DNA of 60,113 nucleotides from NCBI GenBank assembly GCA_018066965.1, contig JAGPVP010000054.1, positions 1 through 60,113 on the forward strand. The letters run 5' to 3'. The notes below the pieces were generated by a model. It searched no databases. It saw only the letters and a list, made by a program, of their open reading frames with translations, and had not been told where the DNA came from. Positions within the stretch are counted from its first letter, which is position 1, and every line of letters starts with the position of its first letter. Below are positions 27,855-38,106 of the stretch, in pieces. Origin of the DNA: Zhongshania sp. GTDB taxonomy: Bacteria; Pseudomonadota; Gammaproteobacteria; Pseudomonadales; Spongiibacteraceae. A program made the position numbers and the translations under genes.

Positions 27855-29011
27855 GACTGCGCTCCTTGCTCTGGTGTCGAGGTCGCGTCTCGCTCAGCGC
27901 GCCGCTCCCGCATCTGCGTAACAACACCCACAATCCCTTTTGGCAAATACAATGTGCTGATGACAAATAAGGCGCCGAGCATAAACAGCCACACCTCAGG
28001 GAAAGCACCAGTGAAATAGGTTTTTGCATAGTTCACCGCTATCGCACCAATCACCGCACCAAACAATGTGCCGCGACCACCAATAGCAACCCAAATAACA
28101 ATCTCTATAGAATTAATCGGGCCAAATTCACCAGGATTAATAATGCCAACCTGCGGCACATATAGAGCACCAGCAATACCTGCGAGAACTGCCGACACAA
28201 CAAACACAAATAATTTAAAGTGCTCGACACGATAACCCATAAAACGAGTACGACTTTCCGCGTCACGAATGGCGACCAACACGCGGCCATATTTGCTGCT
28301 GACAATGGCGCGACACAAAATATAAGCTAGGACGACACTCAAGGCAGACAGCGCAAACAATACACAGCGCGTTACATCTGACTGCAAACTAAAGCCGAGA
28401 ATATCTTTAAAATCTGTCAGACCATTATTACCGCCAAAACCCATATCGTTGCGGAAAAAAGCGAGCAACAGCGCGTAGGTCATGGCTTGCGTAATGATTG
28501 ACAAATACACACCCGTTACTCGGGAGCGAAATGCTAGCCAACCAAACACAAAAGCCAGCGCCGCAGGCACTAAGGCAACCATAAACATGGCAAAGAAAAA
28601 GCTATCAAAGCCATACCAATACCAAGGTAGCTCGGTCCAATTTAGAAACACCATAAAGTCAGGCAGATCCGCATTGCCGTATACACCGCGCTCACCAATC
28701 TGACGCATCAGGTGCATGCCCATGGCATAACCACCCAGCGCAAAAAATGCGCCGTGTCCCAAACTGAGAATACCGCAATAGCCCCAAATTAAATCTAAAG
28801 CCAAGGCCAATAAGGCATAGCAAAGATACTTGCCCAGTAACACCACAACGTAGGTAGGAATATGAAAGAAGCTGCCTTCCGGCATCAATAAATTACACAG
28901 CGGCACTAACACCGTCACCACCAGTAAAGTCGCGATTAAATAGCGACCCGCTTTATCAGCCAGCAATAATCGACCAATGGCACTGCGTTCAAATATTTTT
29001 GTATTTATCAT
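27851..29011 (-). CDS. urtC: Urea ABC transporter permease UrtC
   Basis: The 386-residue inner-membrane permease of the LivM type has about ten hydrophobic helices and the motif WGYCGILSLGHGAFFALGGYAMG. It forms the channel with UrtB. It is six bases downstream of urtB. Confidence 0.95.
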   Translation of the reverse strand: MINTKIFERSAIGRLLLADKAGRYLIATLLVVTVLVPLCNLLMPEGSFFHIPTYVVVLLGKYLCYALLALALDLIWGYCGILSLGHGAFFALGGYAMGMHLMRQIGERGVYGNADLPDFMVFLNWTELPWYWYGFDSFFFAMFMVALVPAALAFVFGWLAFRSRVTGVYLSIITQAMTYALLLAFFRNDMGFGGNNGLTDFKDILGFSLQSDVTRCVLFALSALSVVLAYILCRAIVSSKYGRVLVAIRDAESRTRFMGYRVEHFKLFVFVVSAVLAGIAGALYVPQVGIINPGEFGPINSIEIVIWVAIGGRGTLFGAVIGAIAVNYAKTYFTGAFPEVWLFMLGALFVISTLYLPKGIVGVVTQMRERRAERDATSTPEQGAQS

Positions 29012-29017
29012 TGCCGA

Positions 29018-30670
29018 TTAATCCTCTACCGAACGGCCCTTCAGAGCAAACAAGCCCCGTGGCCGCCATTGAATAAACAGAATGATGAAAACCAGCACGA
29101 ATATTTTTGCCAGTACTGCGCCCGCAAAAGGTTCTAAGAATTTATTGGCCACACCAAGGCTCATGGCCGCAAAGAAGGTACCGAATAAATTACCCACCCC
29201 GCCGAATACCACTACCATAAACGAATCAATAATGTATGACTGACCAAGATTGGGGCCGACGTTTGTTAACTGGCTCAGCGCCACACCTGCAATACCGGCA
29301 ATGCCAGAACCCAAACCGAAAGTTAGTGCATCTACCCAGCCTGTGCGTATGCCCATCGAGTTTGCCATAGCGCGGTTTTGCGTTACTGCTCGCATCTGTA
29401 AACCGACAAAGGTTTTCTTTAATAAGAACACCAATAACAGCAATACAATCAAACTAAAAATAATGATGTATAAACGGTTATAGGTCAGCGACAAAGCGCC
29501 GTTAATTTCCCACGAGCCACTCAACCAGCTAGGTGCGGTCACCGATTTATTGAGCGGTGAAAAAATACTTCGCACCGCCTGCTGCAATATAAGACTTACA
29601 CCAAAAGTGGCTAGCAATGTTTCTAGAGGGCGGCCGTATAGGTGGCGAATAATACCGCGCTCGATAACTATGCCCACCAAACCCGATACCAAAAATGCCG
29701 CAGGTATCGCGACGACAATCGAGTAGTCGATATAGTTGGGCATTAACAACTGAATAACGTAAGTCGTGTAAGCGCCCAGCATCATCATTTCGCCGTGGGC
29801 CATATTAATGACGCCCATAACACCAAAGGTAATCGCTAAACCCACCGCCGTCAGCAACAGCACCGAGCCTAAACTCAAACCAAAAAAAACATTTTCTACT
29901 AATTTATACACCTTGGCCTGACCGCGCATTTCACTTAATACGGCGGCGGCAGATTCTCTAACTAGCTCATCCTGCTCTCTGTAATTTCCGTCGCTATCTA
30001 TTAGCTGAGTGGCCGCCAAAATTGACATCGCGTCGCTGTTCAATGTACCTCTAAAGGCATCTATCGCCTCCAGTCTCAGCACCTGCTGATCTGATTTCAA
30101 ATTAATCATGGCGACAGCAATATCTAGGGATTCTAAAACTTTAGCGTTGCTTTCAATCGCTTTCGCTCGCGCAATCGCTGGCAGGAATTCTGGCGCCGGG
30201 CTGCGAATTAAATCTTTGGCTGCCGCTAGGCGTACAGCTACATCCTCGCTGCGCAAAGATAATTCTGCTAACACTCCGCGTAAGACTGTACGCAGTTCAT
30301 TATTGATACTAATCTTTCTTACTTTTCGGCTGCCGACCACGCCCAACTCTTCACCGCTAATCACGGCGCTAATTTCATAGCCATCGGGATGATTTTGCGC
30401 ATAGACCAACTGATCATCTGCCTTGGTGTAATACAAATCACCGTCTTGCATGGCCGTTAATACCCGCGTTCGCTGGGGTAAATTTGAGCCGGCAATAAGG
30501 TTAATGAGGTCTTTCTTATCTGATGTTGAGTTTACCGACACCAGCTGATTCAACAGCAATGCACTGTCAGCCTCGCTGTCTAAAGGCGTAATTTGCTCGG
30601 CTTGTACAATCTGTAATTGAAACAAAACAAGAAAGGAAAAAAGCGCCGAAAAAATATGATTGAGCTTCAT
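29018..30670 (-). CDS. urtB: Urea ABC transporter permease UrtB
   Basis: The 550-residue protein has a signal sequence ending near IVQAEQ, a periplasmic N-terminal region of about 220 residues with helical repeats (RLAAAKDLIRS, RLEAIDAFRG), then a LivH-type permease with FGVMGVINMAHGEMMMLGAY. The long N-terminal part is usual in proteobacterial UrtB. The ATG at 30670 is chosen because it starts the signal sequence; 30682 is also in frame. Confidence 0.93.
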   Translation of the reverse strand: MKLNHIFSALFSFLVLFQLQIVQAEQITPLDSEADSALLLNQLVSVNSTSDKKDLINLIAGSNLPQRTRVLTAMQDGDLYYTKADDQLVYAQNHPDGYEISAVISGEELGVVGSRKVRKISINNELRTVLRGVLAELSLRSEDVAVRLAAAKDLIRSPAPEFLPAIARAKAIESNAKVLESLDIAVAMINLKSDQQVLRLEAIDAFRGTLNSDAMSILAATQLIDSDGNYREQDELVRESAAAVLSEMRGQAKVYKLVENVFFGLSLGSVLLLTAVGLAITFGVMGVINMAHGEMMMLGAYTTYVIQLLMPNYIDYSIVVAIPAAFLVSGLVGIVIERGIIRHLYGRPLETLLATFGVSLILQQAVRSIFSPLNKSVTAPSWLSGSWEINGALSLTYNRLYIIIFSLIVLLLLVFLLKKTFVGLQMRAVTQNRAMANSMGIRTGWVDALTFGLGSGIAGIAGVALSQLTNVGPNLGQSYIIDSFMVVVFGGVGNLFGTFFAAMSLGVANKFLEPFAGAVLAKIFVLVFIILFIQWRPRGLFALKGRSVED

Positions 30671-30761
30671 TGAAACATCCATTTACGATCATTACTCCGT
30701 CACCTTGCGATGACGGAGTAGCGTTGATAAAAGCTTTTCGACTGAAAAGCTTTTTATTGGA

Positions 30762-32078
30762 CTAGTAGTTTTGACCTGAACACTTTTTGGTTTCAGTGTT
30801 GTAGTTACCACACATAATTTTCGGATCTTGCCAATCCGCAATTAGCTTGGCACTTTCGGGAAGAAAGTCAGTCCAGGCGTCACCAGGAACAGCTGCTTCT
30901 GTCTGCCACACAATGTCAAACTGGCCATTCTCTTGAATCTCACCAATTAGCACTGGCTTGGTCAGATGATGGTTAGGTAGCATCGTTGCAACGCCACCCG
31001 TTAAGTTCGGCACGCTAATACCAATCAAAGCCGAAGAGACTTTATCAACATCGGTAGTTTTCGCTTTTTCTACCGCTTTTACCCACATATTAAAGCCAAT
31101 GTAGGTCGCTTCCATTGGGTCGTTGGTAACGCGCTTTTCATCGCCAATGTAGGCAATCCATTTGTCGATAAACTCGTCGTTAACTTCAGCGTCAGCGCTC
31201 ATGAAGTAGTTCCATGCGGCAAGATGTCCGACCAGTGGGCCAGTATCAAAACCGCTAAGTTCTTCTTCGCCCACCGAGAAGGCCACCACCGGAATATCTT
31301 CAGCAGACATACCTTGGTTGGCTAACTCTTTGTAGAAAGGGACGTTAGCGTCGCCATTGATGGTCGATACCACAGCGGTTTTCTTACCTTGTGATCCGAA
31401 TTTTTTAATGTCAGACACAATGGTTTGCCAATCGGAATGGCCGAAGGGCGTGTAGTTAATCATGATGTCTTTTTCTGGAACGCCTTTGCTTTTCAAATAC
31501 GCTTCAAGAATTTTGTTGGTAGTACGGGGATAAACATAATCTGTGCCCGCCAATACCCAGCGTTTTACCGAGCCACCCGCTTCACTCATTAGGTAATCAA
31601 CTGCTGGAATAGCTTGCTGATTAGGTGCTGCGCCGGTGTAGAAAACATTTTTAGACGACTCTTCACCCTCGTATTGCACGGGGTAGAACATCAAGCCGTT
31701 TAGTTCTTCGATTACGGGTAATACCGATTTACGAGACACCGACGTCCAGCAACCAAAAATGACATCGACTTTATCTTTGTCTAATAACTCTTTGGCTTTC
31801 TCGGCAAACAGCGGCCAGTTAGACGCAGGGTCGACCACAACTGCTTCTAACTTCTTACCTAAAATTCCACCTTTTTTGTTTTGATCTTCAATCAGCATCA
31901 ACACAGTGTCTTTCAATGTTGTTTCGCTAATTGCCATCGTGCCAGAAAGGGAATGTAGTACGCCGACTTTGATCGTGTCTGCGGCTTGTGCAATTGAGGC
32001 GCTTAATGACAGCGTCGCAGCCGCCAGCACAATGCTGCCCTGTTTGGCCAAAGTCTTAATAGATTTACGACTTTTCAT
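30762..32078 (-). CDS. urtA: Urea ABC transporter substrate-binding protein UrtA
   Basis: The 438-residue precursor has a signal peptide ending near SIAQA and a type-1 periplasmic binding fold (IKVGVLHSLSGTMAISE, GCWTSVSRKSVLPVIEE, YVYPRTTN). This is the FmdD/UrtA branch that binds urea or short amides. The ATG at 32078 has GGAG six bases upstream. It is first in the urtABCDE operon and has a sigma-54 promoter 74 bases before the ATG. Confidence 0.95.
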   Translation of the reverse strand: MKSRKSIKTLAKQGSIVLAAATLSLSASIAQAADTIKVGVLHSLSGTMAISETTLKDTVLMLIEDQNKKGGILGKKLEAVVVDPASNWPLFAEKAKELLDKDKVDVIFGCWTSVSRKSVLPVIEELNGLMFYPVQYEGEESSKNVFYTGAAPNQQAIPAVDYLMSEAGGSVKRWVLAGTDYVYPRTTNKILEAYLKSKGVPEKDIMINYTPFGHSDWQTIVSDIKKFGSQGKKTAVVSTINGDANVPFYKELANQGMSAEDIPVVAFSVGEEELSGFDTGPLVGHLAAWNYFMSADAEVNDEFIDKWIAYIGDEKRVTNDPMEATYIGFNMWVKAVEKAKTTDVDKVSSALIGISVPNLTGGVATMLPNHHLTKPVLIGEIQENGQFDIVWQTEAAVPGDAWTDFLPESAKLIADWQDPKIMCGNYNTETKKCSGQNY

Positions 32079-32162
32079 GCTTAGCTCCATACTCATTTTT
32101 TTAATTATCGCCAATCAACATCACTGCGATTAACGAACCTTGGTAAATCTCCAAGCGGTATT

Positions 32163-32179
32163 AGCAGAATTGGTGCCAA
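32163..32179 (-). promoter_or_regulatory. Sigma-54 promoter of urtABCDE
   Basis: The minus strand reads TTGGCACCAATTCTGCT: a full -24 TGGCAC and a -12 TGC with the required ten bases between GG and GC. Transcription would start near 32152. The same 17-base pattern occurs before the ammonium locus. Confidence 0.88.
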
Positions 32180-32285
32180 TCAATGTTTTAAGTGCCGGAA
32201 AGCAGGCGCTAGATGACGATCAGAAGGATATAGAGCGAAGATGGGGAAATTAATGCCTGTTCTATTCTTATATAAGTGCAACGCG

Positions 32286-32304
32286 GCGCACAACTATTGT
32301 GCGC
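32286..32304. promoter_or_regulatory. NtrC-type enhancer site of urtABCDE
   Basis: GCGCACAACTATTGTGCGC is a perfect palindrome containing GCAC-N7-GTGC, the NtrC layout. Its centre is about 143 bases upstream of the sigma-54 start. It lies just past the stop of the nickel permease gene. Confidence 0.8.
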
Positions 32305-32330
32305 CCGCACCAAAATAAACTTATTCGTAA

Positions 32331-32948
32331 TTAATGTGAAAACAATAAAAATACACCGAGACCCGTGGCGAAGACACCCAAAGCAGATTGCAAGGACAAC
32401 TGTAGCGCGCGATGGTAACGGCCCGCAGCATACAAACCGCGACGTAGCAGCGCGCCGACCCCCGCCATCGCCAGAATGAGCCCGGCGTTAAATAACAGGA
32501 CGTGCAGCATTCCTAGTGCCGGACTCGCCATACCAGCAGCTGGAATGACCGCCAGCAAAGGCGCCGACCCTGCACTACCGTGGACCAAGCCAACTAATGT
32601 TGCGTTGTAGCTTCTCGGCTTTACCTGTTCGCTATTGTTATGCTGGCGCCACAAATGCATAAAGGTCATAGCCCCAATCGCAATCAACATCCAAGCCACT
32701 GCCGCTTCTGCAATCGCGCTAAATTGGGTTGGTATTGCAGCGCCGGCTAGTAACACAAACGTCGCCACGGCGATAACCGCAAGGCCGTGACCAAAGCCCC
32801 AGTGCAAGGCGAAACGAAAACTATGACGTCCCTTATCTCGACTACTGATGCCGCTAACAGCGGCAATATGATCGGCATCAAACGCGTGAATCACTCCCGC
32901 TGAAAATCCCAGCAGTAATATACTTAATAAGGGCACCATATCAGCCAT
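32331..32948 (-). CDS. ureH: Nickel/cobalt transporter of the UreH/NiCoT type
   Basis: The 205-residue, six-helix membrane protein has the metal-selectivity motif HX4DH in helix I (HAFDADHIAAVSG) plus FALHWGFGHGLAV and LVGLVHGSAGSAP. It would bring in nickel for the urease active site. The ATG at 32948 has GGAG nine bases upstream; a TTG at 32951 is possible. It is 18 bases after ureG and closes the urease operon. Confidence 0.88.
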   Translation of the reverse strand: MADMVPLLSILLLGFSAGVIHAFDADHIAAVSGISSRDKGRHSFRFALHWGFGHGLAVIAVATFVLLAGAAIPTQFSAIAEAAVAWMLIAIGAMTFMHLWRQHNNSEQVKPRSYNATLVGLVHGSAGSAPLLAVIPAAGMASPALGMLHVLLFNAGLILAMAGVGALLRRGLYAAGRYHRALQLSLQSALGVFATGLGVFLLFSH

Positions 32949-32965
32949 CAACTATCACTCCTTTG

Positions 32966-33577
32966 CTAGCGACCCAGCATTCCCTGCTCAACAATAAAAT
33001 TCACAATGTCAGCTACGCCGCTGCCGTCTTTTAAATTACTAAAAATAAACGGTTTGTTGCCGCGCATTTTTTTGGCGTCTCTGTCCATCACCCCAAGATC
33101 TGCACCCACCAAGGGCGCCAAGTCGGTTTTGTTGATGATTAATAAATCTGAACGGGTAATGCCTGGGCCGCCTTTGCGGGGAATCTTGTCCCCCGCTGAT
33201 ACATCAATCACGTAGATAGTGAGGTCAGACAACTCAGGGCTAAAGGTCGCGGCCAGATTATCACCGCCGCTTTCAATCATAATGAGATCAAGGTCTGGGA
33301 AGCGGCCACTTAGCTCGGCCACTGCAGAAAGATTCATCGAGGCGTCTTCCCTAATCGCGGTATGTGGGCAACCGCCTGTTTCTACGCCGAGTATACGGTC
33401 TTGCGACAACACCTCGTGCCGCAAAAGAAATTCCGCATCTTCGCGGGTGTAAATATCATTGGTGATAACTGCAATATCAAAACGCTCGCGCAATTCTGCA
33501 CATAAGGTTTTTACCAAGGCTGTTTTACCAGAACCAACAGGGCCACCGATACCGAGACGCAGGGCAGGTTTTTTCAT
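32966..33577 (-). CDS. ureG: Urease accessory GTPase UreG
   Basis: The 203-residue SIMIBI GTPase has the P-loop [10 protein letters not shown] (residues 11-20), the metal-binding motif CPH in [26 protein letters not shown] and the specificity loop NKTDLAP. It delivers nickel to urease with UreE and UreF/UreD. Confidence 0.97.
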   Translation of the reverse strand: MKKPALRLGIGGPVGSGKTALVKTLCAELRERFDIAVITNDIYTREDAEFLLRHEVLSQDRILGVETGGCPHTAIREDASMNLSAVAELSGRFPDLDLIMIESGGDNLAATFSPELSDLTIYVIDVSAGDKIPRKGGPGITRSDLLIINKTDLAPLVGADLGVMDRDAKKMRGNKPFIFSNLKDGSGVADIVNFIVEQGMLGR

Positions 33578-33624
33578 TATTCAAACTCCAATTTTTTAAA
33601 AATTTGTTTTTACTCTCGCGCTTA

Positions 33625-34293
33625 TTAAGAGCGGAATAATCTTGAATACTGGGTTTCATGTTGCATAGACGCCATCGCCAAGCCCGGTAAGCCCGCACCA
33701 ATCTCATCGTCACTACGCAAGTAAGCATTCGCAACTGCCTGCTCTACATAGGGCATTAATGTCATTAGCAAGCGCTGGCCATCGGTTTGTCCAAGAGGCA
33801 CTAATTTAATCGCCGCTGCCGTTTGATTCTCTAGCCAACTCCATGCAAAGCCACTTAATGCCTCGTCATCACTTATTTCAAAATGTTGTGCAGCCAAAGC
33901 AAAAACCGTGGCAAAACTCACTTCCTCATCCTGCGGCCATTGCAGCGCGTGCGGAAGCTCAAGTGACACTAATAATCGCAATAAGGCTTGACCCATTTGC
34001 ACGTCTTCTAATAACAGCTCACGGGACTCCCGCGCTGCCTGCAGGGTCTGATTCCAATGTTTTATCGCACCCCAATCGCTCTGCTGCCACGCCTTTAACA
34101 AACGCAGCAATACCGGCAAATCTAAACCGCCGACGCTATGGCTCAACACCTCGCCAATCCAATCAACAGCGCCATCCATATCGCGAATCCAAGCACGCTC
34201 CACCGCGTACTCCAAACCTTGCGAGTATGCGTAGGCTCCTACCGGAAGCGCTGGACTCACCAACTGCATTAAATGTAATAAGGGCCTAGCCAT
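33625..34293 (-). CDS. ureF: Urease accessory protein UreF
   Basis: The 222-residue helical protein has LMQLVSPALPVGAYAYSQGLEYAV, FAWSWLENQTAAAIKLVPLGQTDGQRLL and a conserved C-terminal end (MQHETQYSRLFRS). UreF bridges UreG and the UreD-apourease complex. The ATG at 34293 overlaps the end of ureE by eight bases and starts the family N-terminus; a reading to 34419 lies inside ureE. Confidence 0.95.
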   Translation of the reverse strand: MARPLLHLMQLVSPALPVGAYAYSQGLEYAVERAWIRDMDGAVDWIGEVLSHSVGGLDLPVLLRLLKAWQQSDWGAIKHWNQTLQAARESRELLLEDVQMGQALLRLLVSLELPHALQWPQDEEVSFATVFALAAQHFEISDDEALSGFAWSWLENQTAAAIKLVPLGQTDGQRLLMTLMPYVEQAVANAYLRSDDEIGAGLPGLAMASMQHETQYSRLFRS

Positions 34294-34765
34294 GATGATG
34301 GTCGTGCTCGGCATGACTGTGGGAATGGGAGTGACCGTGATGCCCGCCGCTATTATGGTAAGCGCCATTTTCTGGATGAAAGCTTTTGTCGGTGACCAGA
34401 ACCGTAAGACCAAGACCACGCAGCATATCGTCTAGAACGTGGTCGTGTTGGTAGCGCAATTCGCCGGCGTCGATTTGCAATGGCACGTGGCGATTACCCA
34501 AATGATAGGCTGCCTTTGCCAGCAGCAAGGGATCGTCGCTGCGCACTTCTGATACGGTTTCTTCTGCTGCAATAATTACTATTTTTTCGCCGCTATTGGC
34601 GACTAAAATTTCGCCATCAGCCAGTACTTTGCCGCGTTCGACAAACCATGCAACGTCTAAACCGCAGAGGGTTTTTGCGCGGTAGCGACTGCGCTGGCGC
34701 TCCTGATAATTTAATACTAAGCGAATCTCACTAGCGCCCTCGCCCAGCTCATAACATTCCAACAT
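34286..34765 (-). CDS. ureE: Urease accessory nickel metallochaperone UreE
   Basis: The 159-residue protein has the UreE N-domain, the metal-binding His in LGNRHVPLQ, and YQHDHVLDDMLRGLG, and ends in a His-rich tail (HHGHSHSHSHAEHDHHHG) that can store nickel. It passes nickel to UreG. Confidence 0.95.
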   Translation of the reverse strand: MLECYELGEGASEIRLVLNYQERQRSRYRAKTLCGLDVAWFVERGKVLADGEILVANSGEKIVIIAAEETVSEVRSDDPLLLAKAAYHLGNRHVPLQIDAGELRYQHDHVLDDMLRGLGLTVLVTDKSFHPENGAYHNSGGHHGHSHSHSHAEHDHHHG

Positions 34766-34791
34766 ATGAAATCCCTATTATTCCTGCACCA

Positions 34792-36495
34792 CTAAAACAA
34801 GCAATACAATTGCGCCAGGGGCAATTCGCTGGCGGGCTCACAAATCAGTAATTGGCCGTCCGCCCGCACTTCATAGGTGTCGGGATCCACTTCCATCACC
34901 GGCTGATAATTATTTAAAACCATGTCGGCTTTAGTGACGTTCCGGCAATTTTTTACTGCGACTAAGGGCCGCTCTAAACCTAGCCCGCCTGCGATGTCGG
35001 CATCTATTGCCGCCTGACTTACAAAGCTCACCGAGGTCTGCACGCAGGCTTTACCGAAAGCACCAAACATCATGCGGTAATGCACTGGCTGCGGTGTGGG
35101 AATTGACGCATTGGGGTCACCCATTGGCGCCGCTGCAATCGCGCCGCCTTTAATAATCATCGACGGCTTAATGCCGAAAAACGCCGGTTTCCACAGCACT
35201 AAATCCGCCAGCTTGCCCACTTCTATCGAGCCCACTTCATGAGAAATACCGTGGGTGATAGCAGGATTAATGGTGTATTTTGAAATATAACGACGGGCGC
35301 GAAAGTTATCATTACCGTTGCTGTCTTCTGTGAGCGGGCCGCGCTGCACTTTCATTTTATGCGCGGTCTGCCATGTTCTACACACCACTTCACCGACGCG
35401 CCCCATGGCTTGGGAGTCTGACGAGATCATCGAAAACGCGCCTAAGTCGTGAAGAATATCTTCCGCCGCAATGGTCTCTTTACGAATCCGCGAATCCGCA
35501 AACGCCACGTCTTCTGGAATATTCGGATCTAGGTGATGACAGACCATCAACATATCCAAATGCTCATCCACCGTATTCACGGTGTAGGGCCGTGTTGGAT
35601 TAGTCGACGACGGTAATACATTAGCCGAGCCACAGGCTTTAATAATATCCGGCGCGTGACCACCACCGGCACCCTCGGTGTGGTAGGTATGAATGGTGCG
35701 GCCTTTAAATGCGGCTATGGTGTCTTCGACAAAACCAGATTCGTTCAAGGTGTCGGTGTGGATCGCCACCTGCACATCGTATTTTTCAGCGACGCTCAAA
35801 CAGCAATCGATAGATGCGGGCGTGGTGCCCCAATCTTCGTGAAGTTTTAAGCCCATTGCACCGGCTTGTATTTGCTCTTCCAAGGCCCCCGGCAAACTCG
35901 CATTACCTTTACCGAGAAAGCCCAAATTCATCGGGAAGCTTTCTGCAGCCTGTAGCATTTTGCCAATATGCCACGCGCCCGGTGTGCAGGTGGTCGCATT
36001 GGTTCCTGTTGCCGGGCCGGTGCCGCCGCCTAACATGGTCGTCACGCCGCTCATCAGTGCTTCTTCAATTTGCTGGGGGCAAATAAAGTGGATGTGGGCA
36101 TCAATCGCACCCGCCGTTAGAATCTGGCCTTCACCAGCGATGACTTCGGTACATGGTCCAATAATAATATCGATATTAGGCTGAATATCTGGGTTACCGG
36201 CCTTACCAATTGCCACAATGCGACCCGCTTTAATCGCTACATCCGCCTTCACCACGCCCCAGTGATCTAAAATCAGGGCATTGGTAAGCACCGTATCTGG
36301 GGTGAATTCTCGGCCTAATTGGCTCTGCCCCATGCCGTCGCGAATCACTTTACCGCCGCCAAATTTCACTTCCTCACCATAGGTGGTGAAGTCTTTTTCT
36401 ACTTCTATCCATAACTCGGTGTCGGCTAAACGAACCCGATCACCCACTGTGGGGCCGTACATGTCCGCATAGGCGCGGCGGTCAATTGTGGTCAT
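34792..36495 (-). CDS. ureC: Urease subunit alpha UreC
   Basis: The 567-residue catalytic subunit hydrolyses urea to ammonia and carbamate. Nickel ligands match Klebsiella urease at the same numbers: H134 and H136 (DAHIHF), carbamylated K217 (GLKLHEDWG), later H246, H272 and D360, plus the flap His in MVCHHLD. Its ATG overlaps the ureB stop (ATGA). Confidence 0.98.
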   Translation of the reverse strand: MTTIDRRAYADMYGPTVGDRVRLADTELWIEVEKDFTTYGEEVKFGGGKVIRDGMGQSQLGREFTPDTVLTNALILDHWGVVKADVAIKAGRIVAIGKAGNPDIQPNIDIIIGPCTEVIAGEGQILTAGAIDAHIHFICPQQIEEALMSGVTTMLGGGTGPATGTNATTCTPGAWHIGKMLQAAESFPMNLGFLGKGNASLPGALEEQIQAGAMGLKLHEDWGTTPASIDCCLSVAEKYDVQVAIHTDTLNESGFVEDTIAAFKGRTIHTYHTEGAGGGHAPDIIKACGSANVLPSSTNPTRPYTVNTVDEHLDMLMVCHHLDPNIPEDVAFADSRIRKETIAAEDILHDLGAFSMISSDSQAMGRVGEVVCRTWQTAHKMKVQRGPLTEDSNGNDNFRARRYISKYTINPAITHGISHEVGSIEVGKLADLVLWKPAFFGIKPSMIIKGGAIAAAPMGDPNASIPTPQPVHYRMMFGAFGKACVQTSVSFVSQAAIDADIAGGLGLERPLVAVKNCRNVTKADMVLNNYQPVMEVDPDTYEVRADGQLLICEPASELPLAQLYCLF

Positions 36496-36824
36496 GAGGT
36501 TGCTCCTGCCGCGGCCGCATCTAAGGCGCCCATCACATCGCCACGAAAACCATACACTTCACGTTTGCCCGCCAAAGCAACTAATTCAACTTCGCGGCTC
36601 TGCCCCGGCTCAAAGCGCACCGCCGTACCCGCTGCAATGTTTAATCGAAATCCACGGCTTGCTTGACGGTCAAATATTAGGGCCAGATTAGTTTCAAAAA
36701 AATGATAGTGAGAGCCAACTTGAATTGGCCGGTCACCGCTATTAGCAACATCAATCGTTAATGTTTCGCGGCCCTCATTCAGCACGATATCGCCCTGTGC
36801 AATTTGCATTTCACCTGGAATCAT
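36492..36824 (-). CDS. ureB: Urease subunit beta UreB
   Basis: The 110-residue subunit has [35 protein letters not shown] and [10 protein letters not shown]. It is separate from UreA and UreC, the usual three-subunit bacterial form. Confidence 0.97.
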   Translation of the reverse strand: MIPGEMQIAQGDIVLNEGRETLTIDVANSGDRPIQVGSHYHFFETNLALIFDRQASRGFRLNIAAGTAVRFEPGQSREVELVALAGKREVYGFRGDVMGALDAAAAGATS

Positions 36825-36860
36825 AAAGCCTCCATTCTTGCAGCCAAGCTGCTAAATTCG

Positions 36861-37163
36861 TCAAACGATTGGGTTGTGCACGGTTACCAGCTTGGTGCCG
36901 TCGGGGAATGTAGCCTCTACCTGCACCTCGTGAATCATCTCGGCAACGCCATCCATCACATCATCTCGTCCTAGTATTTCACGGCCAGCACTCATCATTT
37001 CCGCCACCGTGCGCCCCTCACGTGCACCTTCCATTACCTCGGCAGAGATAAGCGCAATCGCCTCTGGGTAATTTAGTTTTAGGCCCTTAGCCTTGCGGCG
37101 CTCGGCAAGTAGTGCAGCCGTAAAAATCAGTAATTTATCTTTGTCTCTCGGACTCAGTTCCAT
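36861..37163 (-). CDS. ureA: Urease subunit gamma UreA
   Basis: The 100-residue subunit shows [34 protein letters not shown] and the final [15 protein letters not shown], all diagnostic. It begins 40 bases after ureD. Confidence 0.98.
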   Translation of the reverse strand: MELSPRDKDKLLIFTAALLAERRKAKGLKLNYPEAIALISAEVMEGAREGRTVAEMMSAGREILGRDDVMDGVAEMIHEVQVEATFPDGTKLVTVHNPIV

Positions 37164-37203
37164 CGCCTTAACTTCCCGTATTTATTAATCTGGCAATTAT
37201 TAA

Positions 37204-38106
37204 TCAGGTATTCCAAATTCGTGGCGGACACGCGGCCCGTCCATTCAATAAAGGCCGCAATTGCGACCACAACCAAATAAATCCCTTGCGACACTGCTCG
37301 GGCGAATTACCTACATATCGTGCTAAGAAAATATCGCGTTTTTGTGACAGGCCCCACTCCGCTGGCAACCAGCCTCGACTGGCAACCAGCTCGGCCAAAC
37401 CTTCTCGCAAACTATCCATCCGATCTTTATCGCATTGCAGCGTAGCAAATAGGGTGCCGCTCACCGACATGCCATGCATTCCCCAGGGTGCATCCAGCAT
37501 CTTACTTCCGCCCAGCCATTCCGTGCGCTCATGTAAAAGCGGGATGCCGTCGCGGCTAATCTCAATTTTTTGCAGGCAGCGGCCCTTGCTAAAGCCTTCA
37601 CCACTGGCGCGACGCCCTAAGACCACAATGTCCCAAGCACACAGCGATGCATCGCCGTGCAAGTCAAAGCTATTGCTTAATTCAGCCTCGGCGCCTTCAT
37701 ACACAATGGTTTCCTGCGGCAACCATTCAAGACAAGTACCAGCAAGAAGCGTTGCCGATATACCTTGCGACTGCGCCGTCTTCGCCAAATCACTGCGATA
37801 CACCTTGCCCGCCGATGGCGTGGTTAACAGCGCCTGCGCGCCATGACTTAAGCCTAATGCCACCCGCAAATCATCCCCCGGCACCATGCCGCCGGGGGGG
37901 TGTAATAAATAGAGATGACAGCAATCCCCTTCAGGATAAAACGCGCGCTGCACTCGCAACGGCCCTTTATGCCTTGAGCGCACCAAATCTGTGCGACCAG
38001 CCCGCGCTTCAAACGTCAACTCAATCGACGCCCGCCACGACTTGCTGGACAGCCCGCTTGGTGCCGGTATCACTGCTATATCCTTGCTTGAGAGCTGAGC
38101 CGTCAA
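37204..38106 (-). CDS. ureD: Urease accessory protein UreD
   Basis: UreD binds apourease and forms the tunnel that carries nickel from UreG through UreF. Visible features are GRTDLVRSRHKGPLRVQRAFYPEG, HPPGGMVPGDDL and SAGKVYRS. The TTG at 38106, with AAGGA seven bases upstream, gives 300 residues, near the usual 280-290. The frame stays open to an ATG at 38220, but the added part is Cys-rich and not UreD-like. A GTG at 38139 is another option. Confidence 0.9.
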   Translation of the reverse strand: MTAQLSSKDIAVIPAPSGLSSKSWRASIELTFEARAGRTDLVRSRHKGPLRVQRAFYPEGDCCHLYLLHPPGGMVPGDDLRVALGLSHGAQALLTTPSAGKVYRSDLAKTAQSQGISATLLAGTCLEWLPQETIVYEGAEAELSNSFDLHGDASLCAWDIVVLGRRASGEGFSKGRCLQKIEISRDGIPLLHERTEWLGGSKMLDAPWGMHGMSVSGTLFATLQCDKDRMDSLREGLAELVASRGWLPAEWGLSQKRDIFLARYVGNSPEQCRKGFIWLWSQLRPLLNGRAACPPRIWNT

